This document shows, piece by piece, positions 15,676 to 25,014 of a stretch of 64,000 bases of DNA. The stretch lies in NCBI GenBank assembly GCA_963848825.1, contig CAWKFA010000008.1, positions 62,001 to 126,000 of the forward strand. The letters run 5' to 3'. The notes under the pieces are model-generated. The model was not told the DNA's origin. It searched no databases and saw nothing but the letters and a program-made list of their open reading frames with translations. Positions within the stretch are counted from its first letter, which is position 1; every line of letters starts with the position of its first letter. A program made the position numbers and the translations under genes. Origin of the DNA: CAVVSQ01 sp963848825 (GTDB lineage Bacteria > Planctomycetota > Planctomycetia > Gemmatales > Gemmataceae).

Positions 15676-17518
15676 GTGCCACTTGTAGTGCAGAAATTCG
15701 GCGGCAGCAGCGTGGCAACGGCCCAGAGAATCATGGCGGCGGCGCGGCGTGCGATTCAGGCCAAGAAGGCCGGCAACCAGGTCATCGTCGTGGTGAGCGC
15801 CCGCGGCGACACCACCGACGAACTCATCGACCTCGCCCGCGAAATCTGCGAACACCCACCGGCACGCGAGATGGATATGTTGCTGGCAACGGGCGAGCAG
15901 ATCTCCATCGCGCTCATGGCCATGGCGATTCAATCGCTCGGCGAGCCGGCCATCAGCTTCACCGGTGCCCAGATCGGCATCGTGACAGATAGCTTTCATA
16001 CCAAGGCCCGCATCAAGAACATTTCCACGCAGCGCCTGCATGAAGCCTTCAAGGCTGGCAAGGTCGTCATTGTGGCCGGCTTTCAGGGAATCGATGAAAA
16101 CTACAACATCACGACCTTGGGCCGCGGCGGGTCCGACACCACGGCCGTCGCGCTGGCCGCTGTCATGAAACATGACAGCGCGCCGCCAGGCACGACCACG
16201 ACGCAAGTCGGCTGTGAGATTTACACGGATGTCGATGGCATTTACTCCACGGACCCGCGCATCGTGCCCGAGGCGCGCAAGATGGATGCCATCAGCTATG
16301 ACGAGATGCTTGAACTGGCGTCCGTCGGCGCCGGCGTCATGCACTCGCGCAGCATCGAGTTTGCCAAGAAGTTCGACGTGCCGCTGCAAGTCCGCTCCTC
16401 CTTCACGGATAACGAAGGCACCTGGATCGTACCCGAGACGGAATGGATGCGCGAAGTGGTCGTTTGCGGGGCGGCCACTGCTAAAAGACGAGGCGCGCGT
16501 CACGCTCGAAGGGGTCCCCGACGAGCCCGGCGTCAGCCATCGCGTCTTCGCGGCGATCGCCGATCAGAACATCGCCGTCGATATGATCGTGCAAAACGTC
16601 GGTTCCGGCGGCAAGGCGAGCATTAGCTTCACCGTGCTCAAAAACGAGCTGCCCGCCACGTTGGCAGTGCTGGGACCCCTGGCCGCTACCCTGGGCGCTC
16701 GCGTCGAGCACGAAGAAGAAGTTAGCAAGGTTTCCATCGTGGGCACCGGCATGCGCACCCACACCGGCGTCGCGGAAAAGATGTTCGCCGCCATGTCGGC
16801 CGCCGGCGTCAACATGAAGATGATCACCACCGGCGACATCAAGATCTCCGTGCTGGTCGATAAGGCGGATGGCATCAAGGCGCTGCGGGCCGTCCACCAG
16901 GCCTTTCAGCTCGACAAGGCCCGGCCAGGCGCCGGTTTGCCCGGTGCCGTGGCGCCCAGCACCTTCAAGTCCCGGGTGCCGGCCGTGGTCGATGACAATG
17001 GCAGCCGCGACCTGGCCAGCATTACGCAAAAGCTGTCCAGCATGGAAGACATCGTGGTCAGCGACGTACTGCTGGCAACCGACCAGGGACGCATCACCAT
17101 CTTCAATCTTCCCGACCGGCCCGGCATCTGCTCGCGGGTGTTCCAGGCCGTCGCGGCCGCGGGAATCATGGTGGATATGATCGTGCAAAACTTTGGCGGC
17201 CCGAGGCAGGCGCATCTGTCTTTTTCGGTGCCGCGGGCCGATCTGGACCGATCGCTGATCTTGACGCGCGATGTCGTGCAAACGATCGACCCCGCGACCG
17301 AGGTCGTCGCCGACGCCAACATGGCCTATCTCCTGGTGTTGGGCATCGGCATGCGGACCCATACCGGAGTCGCGCGGCGCATGTTCGGCGCGCTGGCGCA
17401 GCGCGGCATCAACATCAGCATGATCAACACCAGCGAAGTTCGGGTGAGTGTGGTTGTCGACCGGGCCCGCGGCGAGGAGGCACTGGTCGTCCTCAAGGAA
17501 GCTTTTCATATCGCTTGA
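15676..17518 (+). CDS. lysC: Aspartate kinase with four ACT domains (one frame shift)
   Basis: Phosphorylates aspartate, first step to lysine, threonine and methionine. About 614 residues, against roughly 400-470 in most bacteria. The GTG start reads PLVVQKFGGSSVATAQRI; GRGGSDTTAVALAAV and VDGIYSTDPRIVPEARKMD complete the kinase domain (to ~residue 260). Two ACT pairs follow: VTLEGVPDEPGVSHRVFAAI and VSIVGTGMRTHTGVAEKMF, then after a ~50-residue linker ITIFNLPDRPGICSRVFQAV and LLVLGIGMRTHTGVARRMF. The extra pair suggests duplicated allosteric control, probably by lysine or threonine. The frame changes near 16480 between kinase and ACT1; the length is off by +1 (one extra or two missing bases). 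Both sides are intact. Confidence 0.9.
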
Positions 17519-17528
17519 AGATAAAAAA

Positions 17529-17559
17529 AGGAACGGGGACATCTCCTGTCCCCGTTCCT
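17529..17559 (-). terminator. Intrinsic terminator
   Basis: 13-bp perfect stem (AGGAACGGGGACA with TGTCCCCGTTCCT, 5-nt loop). On the minus strand it is followed by a run of seven Ts, so it terminates the zinc-ribbon gene at 17577-17834. It also lies 11 bp after the aspartate kinase stop and may work in both directions. Confidence 0.85.
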
Positions 17560-17576
17560 GCTAATAATCCCAAAGA

Positions 17577-17834
17577 CTAAAACCCAGCCAGCATTTCCAT
17601 GGCGAGCTGTCCCAGGCTTTCCTCGCTTACCGAGACGGGGTCACCACAGTTGGGGCAGCAGATGGCGCCACGTTCCATCAGGGTGGCGAAAATCATGTCT
17701 TCAAACGTGGTGCCGTCGCCCAGCGCATACCAGGAGCCGTCTTCCCACATGCGTTGCCGAATTTCGTCGTCCGATGCGTGGGCCGGGGCGACAAAGCGGC
17801 AGGAGCAAGCGGTGCAGTGTAATTCAATACGCAT
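17577..17834 (-). CDS. Small zinc-ribbon protein
   Basis: 85 residues, no signal peptide. Two CxxC pairs frame the protein: MRIELHCTACSCRF at the start and AICCPNCGDPVSVSEE near the end, with an acidic and aromatic middle (MWEDGSWYALGDGTTFEDM). This is probably a single zinc-binding ribbon. I recognise no function. It has its own strong terminator, which supports expression. The 250 bp upstream toward the next minus-strand gene hold no other gene. Confidence 0.7.
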   Translation of the reverse strand: MRIELHCTACSCRFVAPAHASDDEIRQRMWEDGSWYALGDGTTFEDMIFATLMERGAICCPNCGDPVSVSEESLGQLAMEMLAGF

Positions 17835-18058
17835 GAGAGACCCTCCATGTTATGTGCGACTGATATGACACTGGAACAGGAAGCAAGGGAGATACCAAAG
17901 ACCGAGAGGTCGCCTTGACTTTTTTATTTCCTGTTACAACGAGATGGGAAATAAAGACTTACGGCTAGATTTTTGTTCTGGGAAGCTGCCCCGTCTGGAG
18001 AAAAGATGGGGCCTTTTCCTGCAGGCAGGGGCGAAATGGTACGTTTGTTTACAAAGTG

Positions 18059-18074
18059 GCAAGGTAAACCTTGC
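18059..18074 (-). terminator. Weak hairpin after the secreted NPY-repeat protein gene
   Basis: GCAAGG and CCTTGC form a perfect 6-bp stem with a 4-nt loop just 3' of the gene ending at 18086. Only a short, interrupted T stretch follows on the minus strand, so termination is uncertain. Confidence 0.3.
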
Positions 18075-18085
18075 AATCCCCCGTC

Positions 18086-19327
18086 TCAGGGATTTGTGTC
18101 CTTGGTTTCGGGAAGTTCGGCCGGCATGTTGCCCATTTGTGAATTGAGGGCCACGTCCAGCGCTGCCATGCCTGAATAAACCGATCGATAAGCGAACTCG
18201 TCCCCCTGGGTGGCGGTGGTGAAACGTAGACCGCCTGACACCATGTAATCCACCAGTTGCTGGAGATTTTTGCCGCCGCCCGACCACTTCTGGAAATCCA
18301 CCTGCGTCATGGCTTCACCCCGCTCGAGTGCCACGCGGGCGTCATCGAAATCGTTCAGGAAGCGCTTGGCATCCAGATATTGTGTCGTCGGAATTTCGTT
18401 GACCTTCTTGAAGAGCTGGTCGCGGACTTTGTCGATCTGGTCGCGCATGTCCTTGAGAAGGTTCGCGTCCAGCTTGCCTTTTTCGGCGTTTTTCACCAGC
18501 GTCTTGGCCTGGCTCTCGATGAGATGGAGCTGGTCGGCCTGGAAGTTTTCTTGAAAAACGACGGGCCAGGTGAATTCGCCATGATTTCGCAGGATGCCCA
18601 GGCTCGCGGCATTCTTGGTGACATTGAGGTGCCCCAGGACTTCTTCACTCAGTCCGAAGGTCGTAAGTTCCGCGCGTTTGCCCGGATGTTTACGAAGGTC
18701 GTCGAGCAGAAGGTTGAGCGCCTTGCCGTTGACGATTTCCGGCTCGCTGGAATTCGACTGAATACGTTTGAGCGTCATCTTGGCAATCTTGGCCTGCTCT
18801 TCGGTGTACGTCGGCGTGTTGGCCTTGATGTACATTTCCAGATCGAACTTTTTCTTCTTGGTATCCAGCCTGGCCTGGAGGGCGGTCTCGCGGAGAATGC
18901 GTGCCTGTTCCTGGCTGGTGATGACCGTGCCATAAGCGCGCAGAACGTCGGCCGCGCCCTGCAGAACGCTGCCCGCGCCATAATAAGGCAGGTACGGGTT
19001 GGCCGCGTAGGGATCGTAAGGCGTAGGAAAACCCGTCGGGCTGTAAGGGTTCGCGACGCCCGGGGCATAGGGATTGCCGGTCGCCGCCGTGTACGGGTTC
19101 GCCGTCGTCAGTGCGGGGTTGGCGTTGGGAAATACGCCAGGATTAAGGGCGGCTGCCCGGGCGGCAGCGGCCTGTTGGAGAAACGCCAAGTATTGCGCCT
19201 GGGTCATCCCCGAAACGAAGCTCGGGTTCATGTTCGGATTGAAGTTGAACTGGGCCTCTAGAGGTGCTGCCAACGTCAGACAGCCAAGCAATGCCGCCAA
19301 CCCAATTCGTTTCGTGAATATGGCCAT
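18086..19327 (-). CDS. Secreted protein with Asn-Pro-Tyr-rich segment, unknown function
   Basis: 413 residues from MAIFTKRIGLAALLGCLTLA, a clear Sec signal peptide; the upstream extension of the frame is not signal-like and was dropped. Residues ~25-120 are rich in Asn, Pro, Tyr and Ala with loose repeats such as NPYAPGVANPYSP and DPYAANPYLPYYG. The remainder is charged and helical, with coiled-coil-like stretches (TKKKKFDLEMYIKANTPTY; KDMRDQIDKVRDQLFKKVNE). No known domain. This kind of secreted planctomycete protein may belong to the cell envelope. Monocistronic as far as I can see. Confidence 0.72.
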   Translation of the reverse strand: MAIFTKRIGLAALLGCLTLAAPLEAQFNFNPNMNPSFVSGMTQAQYLAFLQQAAAARAAALNPGVFPNANPALTTANPYTAATGNPYAPGVANPYSPTGFPTPYDPYAANPYLPYYGAGSVLQGAADVLRAYGTVITSQEQARILRETALQARLDTKKKKFDLEMYIKANTPTYTEEQAKIAKMTLKRIQSNSSEPEIVNGKALNLLLDDLRKHPGKRAELTTFGLSEEVLGHLNVTKNAASLGILRNHGEFTWPVVFQENFQADQLHLIESQAKTLVKNAEKGKLDANLLKDMRDQIDKVRDQLFKKVNEIPTTQYLDAKRFLNDFDDARVALERGEAMTQVDFQKWSGGGKNLQQLVDYMVSGGLRFTTATQGDEFAYRSVYSGMAALDVALNSQMGNMPAELPETKDTNP

Positions 19328-19502
19328 GGTGCACCTCGCCTGATAGTTAAGACTTGCTCGGCACGACTTGACAGGGCCGCGCCGAATAGGTTTCTGTCCC
19401 GCATTTCCAGGTTTTATCCTACTTTGACGGTGCCAGGGTTGCAAGTATAATCAAGACGGTTTCGCGCAAAGCGCGACGGCACAATCCGAACCTAAAGAAA
19501 AG

Positions 19503-20465
19503 ATGACTGTACTTTACACGGACGGCATTTTTCTGCGCCACGAAACCGGCCATCATGTCGAGACGCCGGCGCGTTTACGCGCGATCTCCAGCCGCCTTGA
19601 AACCAGTGGTTTGCTTCTGCAATGCACGCCCGGCATCTACGCGCCCGCGTCCCTGGAAAGCCTGGCACGCGTGCATGGCCCCGTCATGATCAGCGCCGCT
19701 CAGCGCCTCGCTGAGGCGGGGGGCGGCATGCTCGATGCCGATACGGTCGTCTCACCCGCCTCGTTTCAAGTGGCACTGGCCGCGGCCGGCGCCTGTGTCG
19801 CCGGCGTTGACGCTGTCATGAAGGGGCCTGATACGACGGCCCTTGCTCTGGTGCGCCCGCCCGGCCATCATGCCACCCCGGTCCAAAGCATGGGCTTTTG
19901 TTTGTTCAACAACGTCGCCCTGGCGGCCAGTCACGCGCGGCAGGCGCACGGCCTGACGCGCATCCTGATCGTCGATTGGGACGTACATCACGGCAACGGC
20001 ACCCAGGACATCTTCTTCGCCGAGCGCGAGGTCCTGTTCTACAGCATCCATCGCTATGGTCTGGGCTTTTATCCGGGCACTGGCGGCGCCAGCGAAACGG
20101 GCACTGGGCCCGGACTGGGTTACACGCTCAATGTTCCCATTCGTTATGGAATGACACGCCAGGATTATCACGCTACTTTTAGCCAGACACTGGCCAAAGC
20201 CGCCGACGCCTTCAAGCCTGAATTGGTCCTGCTCAGCGCGGGTTTCGACGCCCACGCTCGCGATCCAATTGGCTCGCTGGGCCTGGAGACCGAGGACTTC
20301 GCGGCGCTCACGCGGGAGGTACTCGACGTGGCGAAAACCCATGCAGGAGGACGCCTCGTTAGCTGCCTGGAGGGGGGCTATGACGTGACTGCTCTGGCGG
20401 AATCGGTGGAAGCGCATCTGCGCGAGTTGCTGGCTTTCGCTCCTAGGGGCCAAGTTGAGACATAA
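19503..20465 (+). CDS. Histone-deacetylase-family protein (AcuC/HDAC-like amidohydrolase)
   Basis: 320 residues, normal for bacterial class II HDAC-like enzymes. Zinc-dependent deacetylase fold: VRPPGHHATPVQSMGFC has the tandem active-site His pair, IVDWDVHHGNGTQDIFF the Asp/His zinc ligands, and LLSAGFDAHARDPIG the third metal Asp. The C-terminal CLEGGYDVTALAESV carries the conserved GGY. Natural substrates may be acetylpolyamines, acetyl-lysine or acetoin-related compounds; the sequence does not decide. Its 3' end overlaps the end of the convergent lipase gene by 23 bp. ATG at 19503 directly follows an A-rich stretch. Confidence 0.9.
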   Translation: MTVLYTDGIFLRHETGHHVETPARLRAISSRLETSGLLLQCTPGIYAPASLESLARVHGPVMISAAQRLAEAGGGMLDADTVVSPASFQVALAAAGACVAGVDAVMKGPDTTALALVRPPGHHATPVQSMGFCLFNNVALAASHARQAHGLTRILIVDWDVHHGNGTQDIFFAEREVLFYSIHRYGLGFYPGTGGASETGTGPGLGYTLNVPIRYGMTRQDYHATFSQTLAKAADAFKPELVLLSAGFDAHARDPIGSLGLETEDFAALTREVLDVAKTHAGGRLVSCLEGGYDVTALAESVEAHLRELLAFAPRGQVET

Positions 20466-22336
20466 CTCGTAAATCGGCACGTGTGCCCAAGGTTCGCTCC
20501 ACCTCGCGCAGATGCAACCATAATATCCGCTTTACCTCGCGAACGCTTTCAGGCTCCTTATGGGCCATGGTGTGGTCCGCTTTCACCAATAGCTCGCTTT
20601 CCACTCCATCCAGGTGGGCACTGGTAAAGGGCACGTAGCCATCGCCCGGTTGAAAGAGTGGGAAGAGCTTGCCGTAGCCAACGATCGAGTGGAGACGCAC
20701 GTTCGGGTCGAATGGCAGTTTTTGCATGGTGTCGAGAATGGGGCTGCCGGCGGCGAGGTCCGCCACGCTGGTCGGCAGGTGTCTGGTCAGGGCCAGGTTG
20801 AAGACGCCGGGGTTGTCGGCCACGATTTCGTCGCGGATTCGGAGAATTTCTTCAGACGGCGTGACCAGGCAGTTGCCGATTTTGCCAAGAATGTTGCGGG
20901 CCAGCGACGAACCGCGATGCGGCGTGGCGATGAAGATGACCCGCTTGATGGCAGGCTGGGGCTCGAAAAAGAACGAGTCGTGCAAGGCCAGCTTGATCGC
21001 GGGCGGCGCCTTGATCTGTTCGAAGGGCTTCCCGGAAAAGAGCTGCCAGACCTTGTCGTCGCTACGAGTCACCTGGAAACGTGCTAGCACGCCTCCCATG
21101 CTGTGGCCGACAAGCACGATCTCGTCGAGTGCCGGATCGGGGTGGCGGGGATCGTTTAATAGCTGCAACTCCTTGAGCTTCCGGCGCAAGGCTGGCTGCG
21201 CTAAGAAGAAAAGGATTGCCTGTTGGATACATGTAGACGGCGAACTGAAAACGTTCGCTCAGGTCCGGGTCGGCGCGCAATTCATTGAGCATCTCGTCCC
21301 AGGTGTCCGGATCGGACAGGAGGCCATGCACGAAAACAACCGGGATTTTGCCGCGCTGATAGGGCTCGATGAAATAAAGCCCGGCGGTCTTGGCCGGATT
21401 GCCCGGATGGCGAAAGCCAATCAAGTCGAGCTGAAACTGGCGGGAAGAATCCATGCAGTACTGGAGCGGCGCCGACAGGTCGCAGGCCAGCGCCAGGCGC
21501 GTACCGCCAACTTCGACCCCATCGGTTCGCAGAGGATCGACGAGCTCCAATCGCGCCCGCTGCCTATCTTCCAAGGATGCTGTCGCAACCGCCTGTTTAC
21601 CAATCAGGCTTTCGAGGTCCGGACGGAGCACCACACTGACTGCGAACGGGTGTTTCTCGAACAAGAAGCGATCGCGCGGCGAGCCATCGCCCCGCCGATT
21701 GCGGACTGCCACCAGCGCCACGCCCAGGCCAGGTTGACCATAGCGTTTATGGAAATCGAGCGGTTCATAATCCCCCACTACCAACAATTCATCGTTATCA
21801 TCCAGCAGCCACGGCCCTTTTTGCTGAATCAGCGGAATCACACGCCGCCCATCCGCCGCCATCACCACCAGCTGTTTCTTGGGATCGAGCCGGCCATACG
21901 TCTGTCCATCCTTGATCAAGCGTGCCAGGCTCGAATTATAGATTTGCCGCATGCGCTCATCGGTTGATGCATGCCCGGCAGCGCCATCGACTCCAAACAG
22001 CGAGAAATAAGCAAAGCCGGCAGCTTGGTAAAAATGATCCACACAGCGCTCGGCATGCTGTTCCGCCAGTGTACTGCCGGTCGCGTAGTGCAACTCCGCC
22101 AGGGTGAAGGCCTGCCGGCGGTCGAACTGAAGCGCGAATAGCCGCGTTTGCTGAATGAGCTGATCGGCCGGCGGTGACTTGCTTTCCCGCCGACTGACTT
22201 GGTCGGCAGCGTCTTTGGTCAGCGCCGTCAGGGTAGGCACCGCCAGCACCGGTTCAGTCCAGGGCGAAGTTTTCTCCGCGCTCCGGCAGCCGGCAACGAG
22301 AAAGAGCGACAGGGCAACATAAAGGTAAGGGCGCAT
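20443..22336 (-). CDS. Lipoprotein alpha/beta hydrolase (lipase-like), one frame shift
   Basis: About 631 residues when joined. MRPYLYVALSLFLVAGCRSAEK is a lipoprotein signal with lipobox LVAGC, so the start was set at 22336 rather than at an upstream ATG. The first ~350 residues have no recognised domain. The C-terminal part is a lipase: PVVFVHGLLSDPDTWDEML (oxyanion strand), LVGHSMGGVLARFQV (nucleophile Ser), VIFIATPHRGSSLARNI, and a late KADHTMAHKEPE with a likely catalytic His. The frame changes near 21196, in the middle of the hydrolase domain; both parts fit. Probably membrane-anchored and periplasm- or surface-facing. The substrate is unknown. Confidence 0.82.
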
Positions 22337-22540
22337 CACGCAGACGATAACCCGCGGGCGCGGCCGGTCAATGCCAGTTGCCAAAAAGATATGCAACATG
22401 GGTAAGCTGCCAGCTTTGTGGGAACCAAGCTGGACGCATACAAGCTCATTCACTCATTTCTGTCGCAACCCCCCACCTTGTGATTTTTTGCTTGCAGCAA
22501 GCCCCGACAAAATTGTCCTTCCCCAACTTGATTGTCCTAA

Positions 22541-22625
22541 GCCCCAAGGGGGCGCACTATGGCAGCCCAGGCTGAAAGCCTGGGGAAAAGACTCCCCTCA
22601 ATCTCAAAAGCCCCAAAGGGGCGCC
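22541..22625. repeat. Palindromic REP-like repeat cluster
   Basis: Three short palindromes in a row: GCCCCAAGGGGGC, then CCCAGGCT-GAA-AGCCTGGG (8-bp stem, 22566-22584), then GCCCCAAAGGGGC. Related 'GCC(C/G)CGAAGGGGCG' and 'CCCAGGGT...ACCCTGGG' elements recur near 23276 and 62283-62600. The ~480-bp gap from 22337 to 22817 otherwise contains nothing I can support. Confidence 0.6.
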
Positions 22626-22817
22626 CTAACCGCAGTTCAGGCCCGGTGCCCACGGCCATACGCATGCCCACGCGAATTGCCGTGTGGCAATGGCATCCGC
22701 TGTGCGTGCTTCCAAAAAAAGACTCACCCTTTTCTGTCACAACGCCCCATCCTCACGTTAAGCCTATGTGTTTCAAACAACGCTTTTTAAAAGCAAACCA
22801 ATACAGGAGTAAGAACC

Positions 22818-23186
22818 ATGAAGAAGATCATCGTCACCTGTGTCGCCTGCCTCGTCATGTTGGCCACCCTGGCCCTGGTTCAGACCGCTGCCGCCAACCC
22901 GCTCGGTGGTCCAATCTCCGGGATTGATCGTGCCCTCGCCCACGGCGTGACGGTGCACAAGGTCACCTACATCGGGGGCGAGCAAGCCGACTTCCGCATC
23001 AAGGGCGATGGCGACACGTCGCTCAATATCGTGGTCAAGGACCAGAACGGCTTCGAAGTGGTCCGCACGACCGGCCGGGGCGATGACGCCCGCGTGACCT
23101 GGACGCCAGCGCAGACGAGCGTGTTCTACATCTTCGTGGTAAACGAAGGCGGCGTTTATAACCAGTATCGTTGGAACGCATATTAA
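22818..23186 (+). CDS. Small secreted protein, unknown function
   Basis: 122 residues. MKKIIVTCVACLVMLATLAL then AAA makes a Sec signal peptide; the mature part of ~95 residues looks like a small beta-sandwich: strands such as VHKVTYIGGEQADFRIKGDG, SLNIVVKDQNGFEV and VTWTPAQTSVFYIFVVNEGG. This resembles the planctomycete pattern of small periplasmic proteins with pre-peptidase-like beta folds (GDGDTSLNIVVKDQNG is reminiscent of PPC domains), but I cannot assign a family. A good Shine-Dalgarno (aggag) precedes it and a terminator follows. Confidence 0.75.
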   Translation: MKKIIVTCVACLVMLATLALVQTAAANPLGGPISGIDRALAHGVTVHKVTYIGGEQADFRIKGDGDTSLNIVVKDQNGFEVVRTTGRGDDARVTWTPAQTSVFYIFVVNEGGVYNQYRWNAY

Positions 23187-23214
23187 ACCAAGCACGCTCT
23201 AAATAATGCCCAAG

Positions 23215-23255
23215 GCCGACGAGGAAATTATTCCTCGCCGGCGTTGTGCTTTTTT
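23215..23255 (+). terminator. Intrinsic terminator after the small secreted protein gene
   Basis: Stem of 12 bp with one mismatch centred on GAGGAA-ATTA-TTCCTC, extended by GCCG/CGGC, followed within a few bases by six Ts (23250-23255). It lies about 30 bp after the stop at 23186. Confidence 0.8.
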
Positions 23256-23756
23256 GCTTGCATGATTGTCTTAAGCCGCGAAGGGGCGTCCTATGATAGC
23301 CCATGCTGAGGGACTGTGGATAACAATGCGCGTCTCATCCATGGGATTGCAGAAATCGTCGCGATGCTTGCATGGCGGCTTCGTTGGGCATAGGAGGTTG
23401 TTCAGCCGTCGCCATGACCTCTGCGGCGTCCCTTTCCGAAAGGCGGACCGAGCCCTGAGGCTCGGGGATCACCGAGTTCCACGGCTAGGAACTTCCGGTT
23501 GCGTCTCATTCATATCGCACCTGCCGTTCCATCGCCACCCGCAATTCACCTTGATCGGCCGCGTTTTTGATACTAAGCGATGGTATTTTACCACCGCGAA
23601 TGGTGACAGATAAAGCGAGTTTGTGCGTCGTGTTTTTTTACTTGTAGCCAGCACCGTAATGATTTTTTGTCCAACAATCCCACGCCTCGCCGGAAATGAA
23701 TATCCTTTACCATAAGCGCCGGACTCGCCCGCCAGGTCACTCCGAGATATTCGCCC
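23256..23756. other. Gene-free stretch with repeat remnants
   Basis: About 500 bp without a supportable gene. It contains another REP-like element near 23276-23300 (GCCGCGAAGGGGCG followed by a degenerate CCCATGCTGAGGG) and a palindrome near 23453-23466 (GAGCCCTGAGGCTC). The glnB promoter should lie at its right end, but I could not fix a clear box. Confidence 0.5.
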
Positions 23757-24104
23757 ATGAAACTCATTGTTGCCATTATTCAGCCGTCGAAGGTCGAAGC
23801 CGTCAAGGAGGCCTTGAACAAGGTGGAGGTGTTTCGACTCACGATTGTGGATGTTCAGGGGTTCGGGCGGCAAAAAGGGCATTCCGAGATTTATCGCGGG
23901 CATGAATTGACGGTGAACCTGTTGCAAAAGGTCCAGTTGCAGATTGCCGTCAATGAAGACTTCGTCGAACCGACCGTGAATGCCGTCATGGAAGCGGCGC
24001 GCACAGGGCCGGAGGGGCGTATCGGGGATGGCAAGATTTTTATCGTGCCGCTTGAGGATTGCATCCGGATTCGGACGGGCGAGCGCGGGCCGGAGGCCAT
24101 TTGA
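23757..24104 (+). CDS. glnB: Nitrogen regulatory protein P-II
   Basis: 115 residues. A trimeric signal protein that reads 2-oxoglutarate and ATP/ADP to control nitrogen enzymes and transporters. The T-loop GFGRQKGHSEIYRGHEL keeps the Tyr that is uridylylated in many bacteria. The C-loop DCIRIRTGERG is normal. The B-loop reads TGPEGRIGDGKIF, about three residues longer than the usual TGKIGDGKIF. No amtB, glnA or glnD is adjacent, which is less common. The gene stands alone, convergent with mtdB 16 bp away. Confidence 0.93.
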   Translation: MKLIVAIIQPSKVEAVKEALNKVEVFRLTIVDVQGFGRQKGHSEIYRGHELTVNLLQKVQLQIAVNEDFVEPTVNAVMEAARTGPEGRIGDGKIFIVPLEDCIRIRTGERGPEAI

Positions 24105-24120
24105 CGGGACGAAGGTGCTC

Positions 24121-24992
24121 CTACTCGAGCGCCAGGGCGATCTGATAAATCTCCTCGGCATCCAAAAGCTGGTCATTGCTTTCGAATAATCTACCCAGGG
24201 CGGCCTTGTGGGCCTTCATTTTCGCGCCGCCGATACCGAGGGCGCCATAGCAGATCGCGCCGTCGCGCGGGACCGCCTTGTCCGTCGCTTCGACACCTTC
24301 GATACCGAGCGGCGGGACGGCATTCAGGTCGATGGCTAATTTCAGCGCTTGGCAGGCGAGCCGTTGGGCCCTCGGCAAGAGGACAACGCCGGCCGCGCCG
24401 GCGGCGATGACCAGGGTTTGCCCGCCCAGCGCCGCGGCCAATTCTTCAGGGGTCGTCGTACTGGCCGGCGTGAGTTTGGCGTCCGGTACCTTGCCCATGA
24501 TCTCACGACAAACGCCAGCAGCGCGTTCGGCCTGGCGCGAAGCTACACGTACCTGGGCGCCAGCGCGTGCCAGCAGGCGTGTGACGCGCTGGCCTACGGG
24601 ACCGGTCGCGCCCAGGACCAGGGCGGGTGTGCCTGTTAGCTCCATGTTCTTGGCGGCTGCGCCACCGCGGCGGCGGCGGTGGTGTTGGCGCCATTGGCAT
24701 CGAACATGATGGACACACGCAGGCCATATTGCGGCACCATGTGTCTCATGGCTTCGCGCAACAACGCTTCGGCGGCCGCCACGTCGCTGCCGCCGATAAA
24801 GATGGCGGTGTGCTTGAGGTCCCTGGCGCCGCGCGTGAAAATGGCGCCGTGCACCAGCGCTTGCACATGCTCGGGCTTCACGCCGCCGTAGCTAAACACC
24901 TCGTCGGCGCCGGCATCGATCGCCACCACGCGGTCGAAAACGCTGGCGTGAGGATCGGTGTCGAGCTGAAGCAGGATTTTACGCTTGTCCAT
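24121..24992 (-). CDS. mtdB: Methylene-tetrahydromethanopterin dehydrogenase (one frame shift)
   Basis: Oxidises methylene-H4MPT to methenyl-H4MPT with NAD(P)+, second step of the H4MPT formaldehyde pathway. About 290 residues when joined. N-terminal half: KILLQLDTDPHASVFDRVVA with AGADEVFSYGGV, typical of MtdA/MtdB. C-terminal half: Rossmann motif LVLGATGPVGQRVTRLLA and late DLNAVPPLGIEGV. The frame changes near 24650 in a GCC/GCG-rich run; one missing base restores a continuous ATTAAAAVA-A-AAKNMELTG segment. It lies 22 bp after fae on the same strand, a natural pairing because Fae makes its substrate. Confidence 0.9.
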
Positions 24993-25014
24993 GGCCCAGG
25001 ATTGGCTCGGGAGC

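Noticed and set aside
16481..17542. Long open frame on the minus strand (353 codons) opposite aspartate kinase
   Set aside because: Exact shadow of the conserved ACT-domain coding region on the other strand; no motifs of its own, and such long antisense frames are expected in GC-rich genes.
18257..19261. Open frame on the plus strand (334 codons) opposite the NPY-rich secreted protein
   Set aside because: No start signal or domain; the opposite strand has a proper signal peptide.
23293..23613. 106-codon frame on the plus strand in the gene-free region
   Set aside because: Lies over REP-like palindromes, Arg/His-rich with no motif and no ribosome site.
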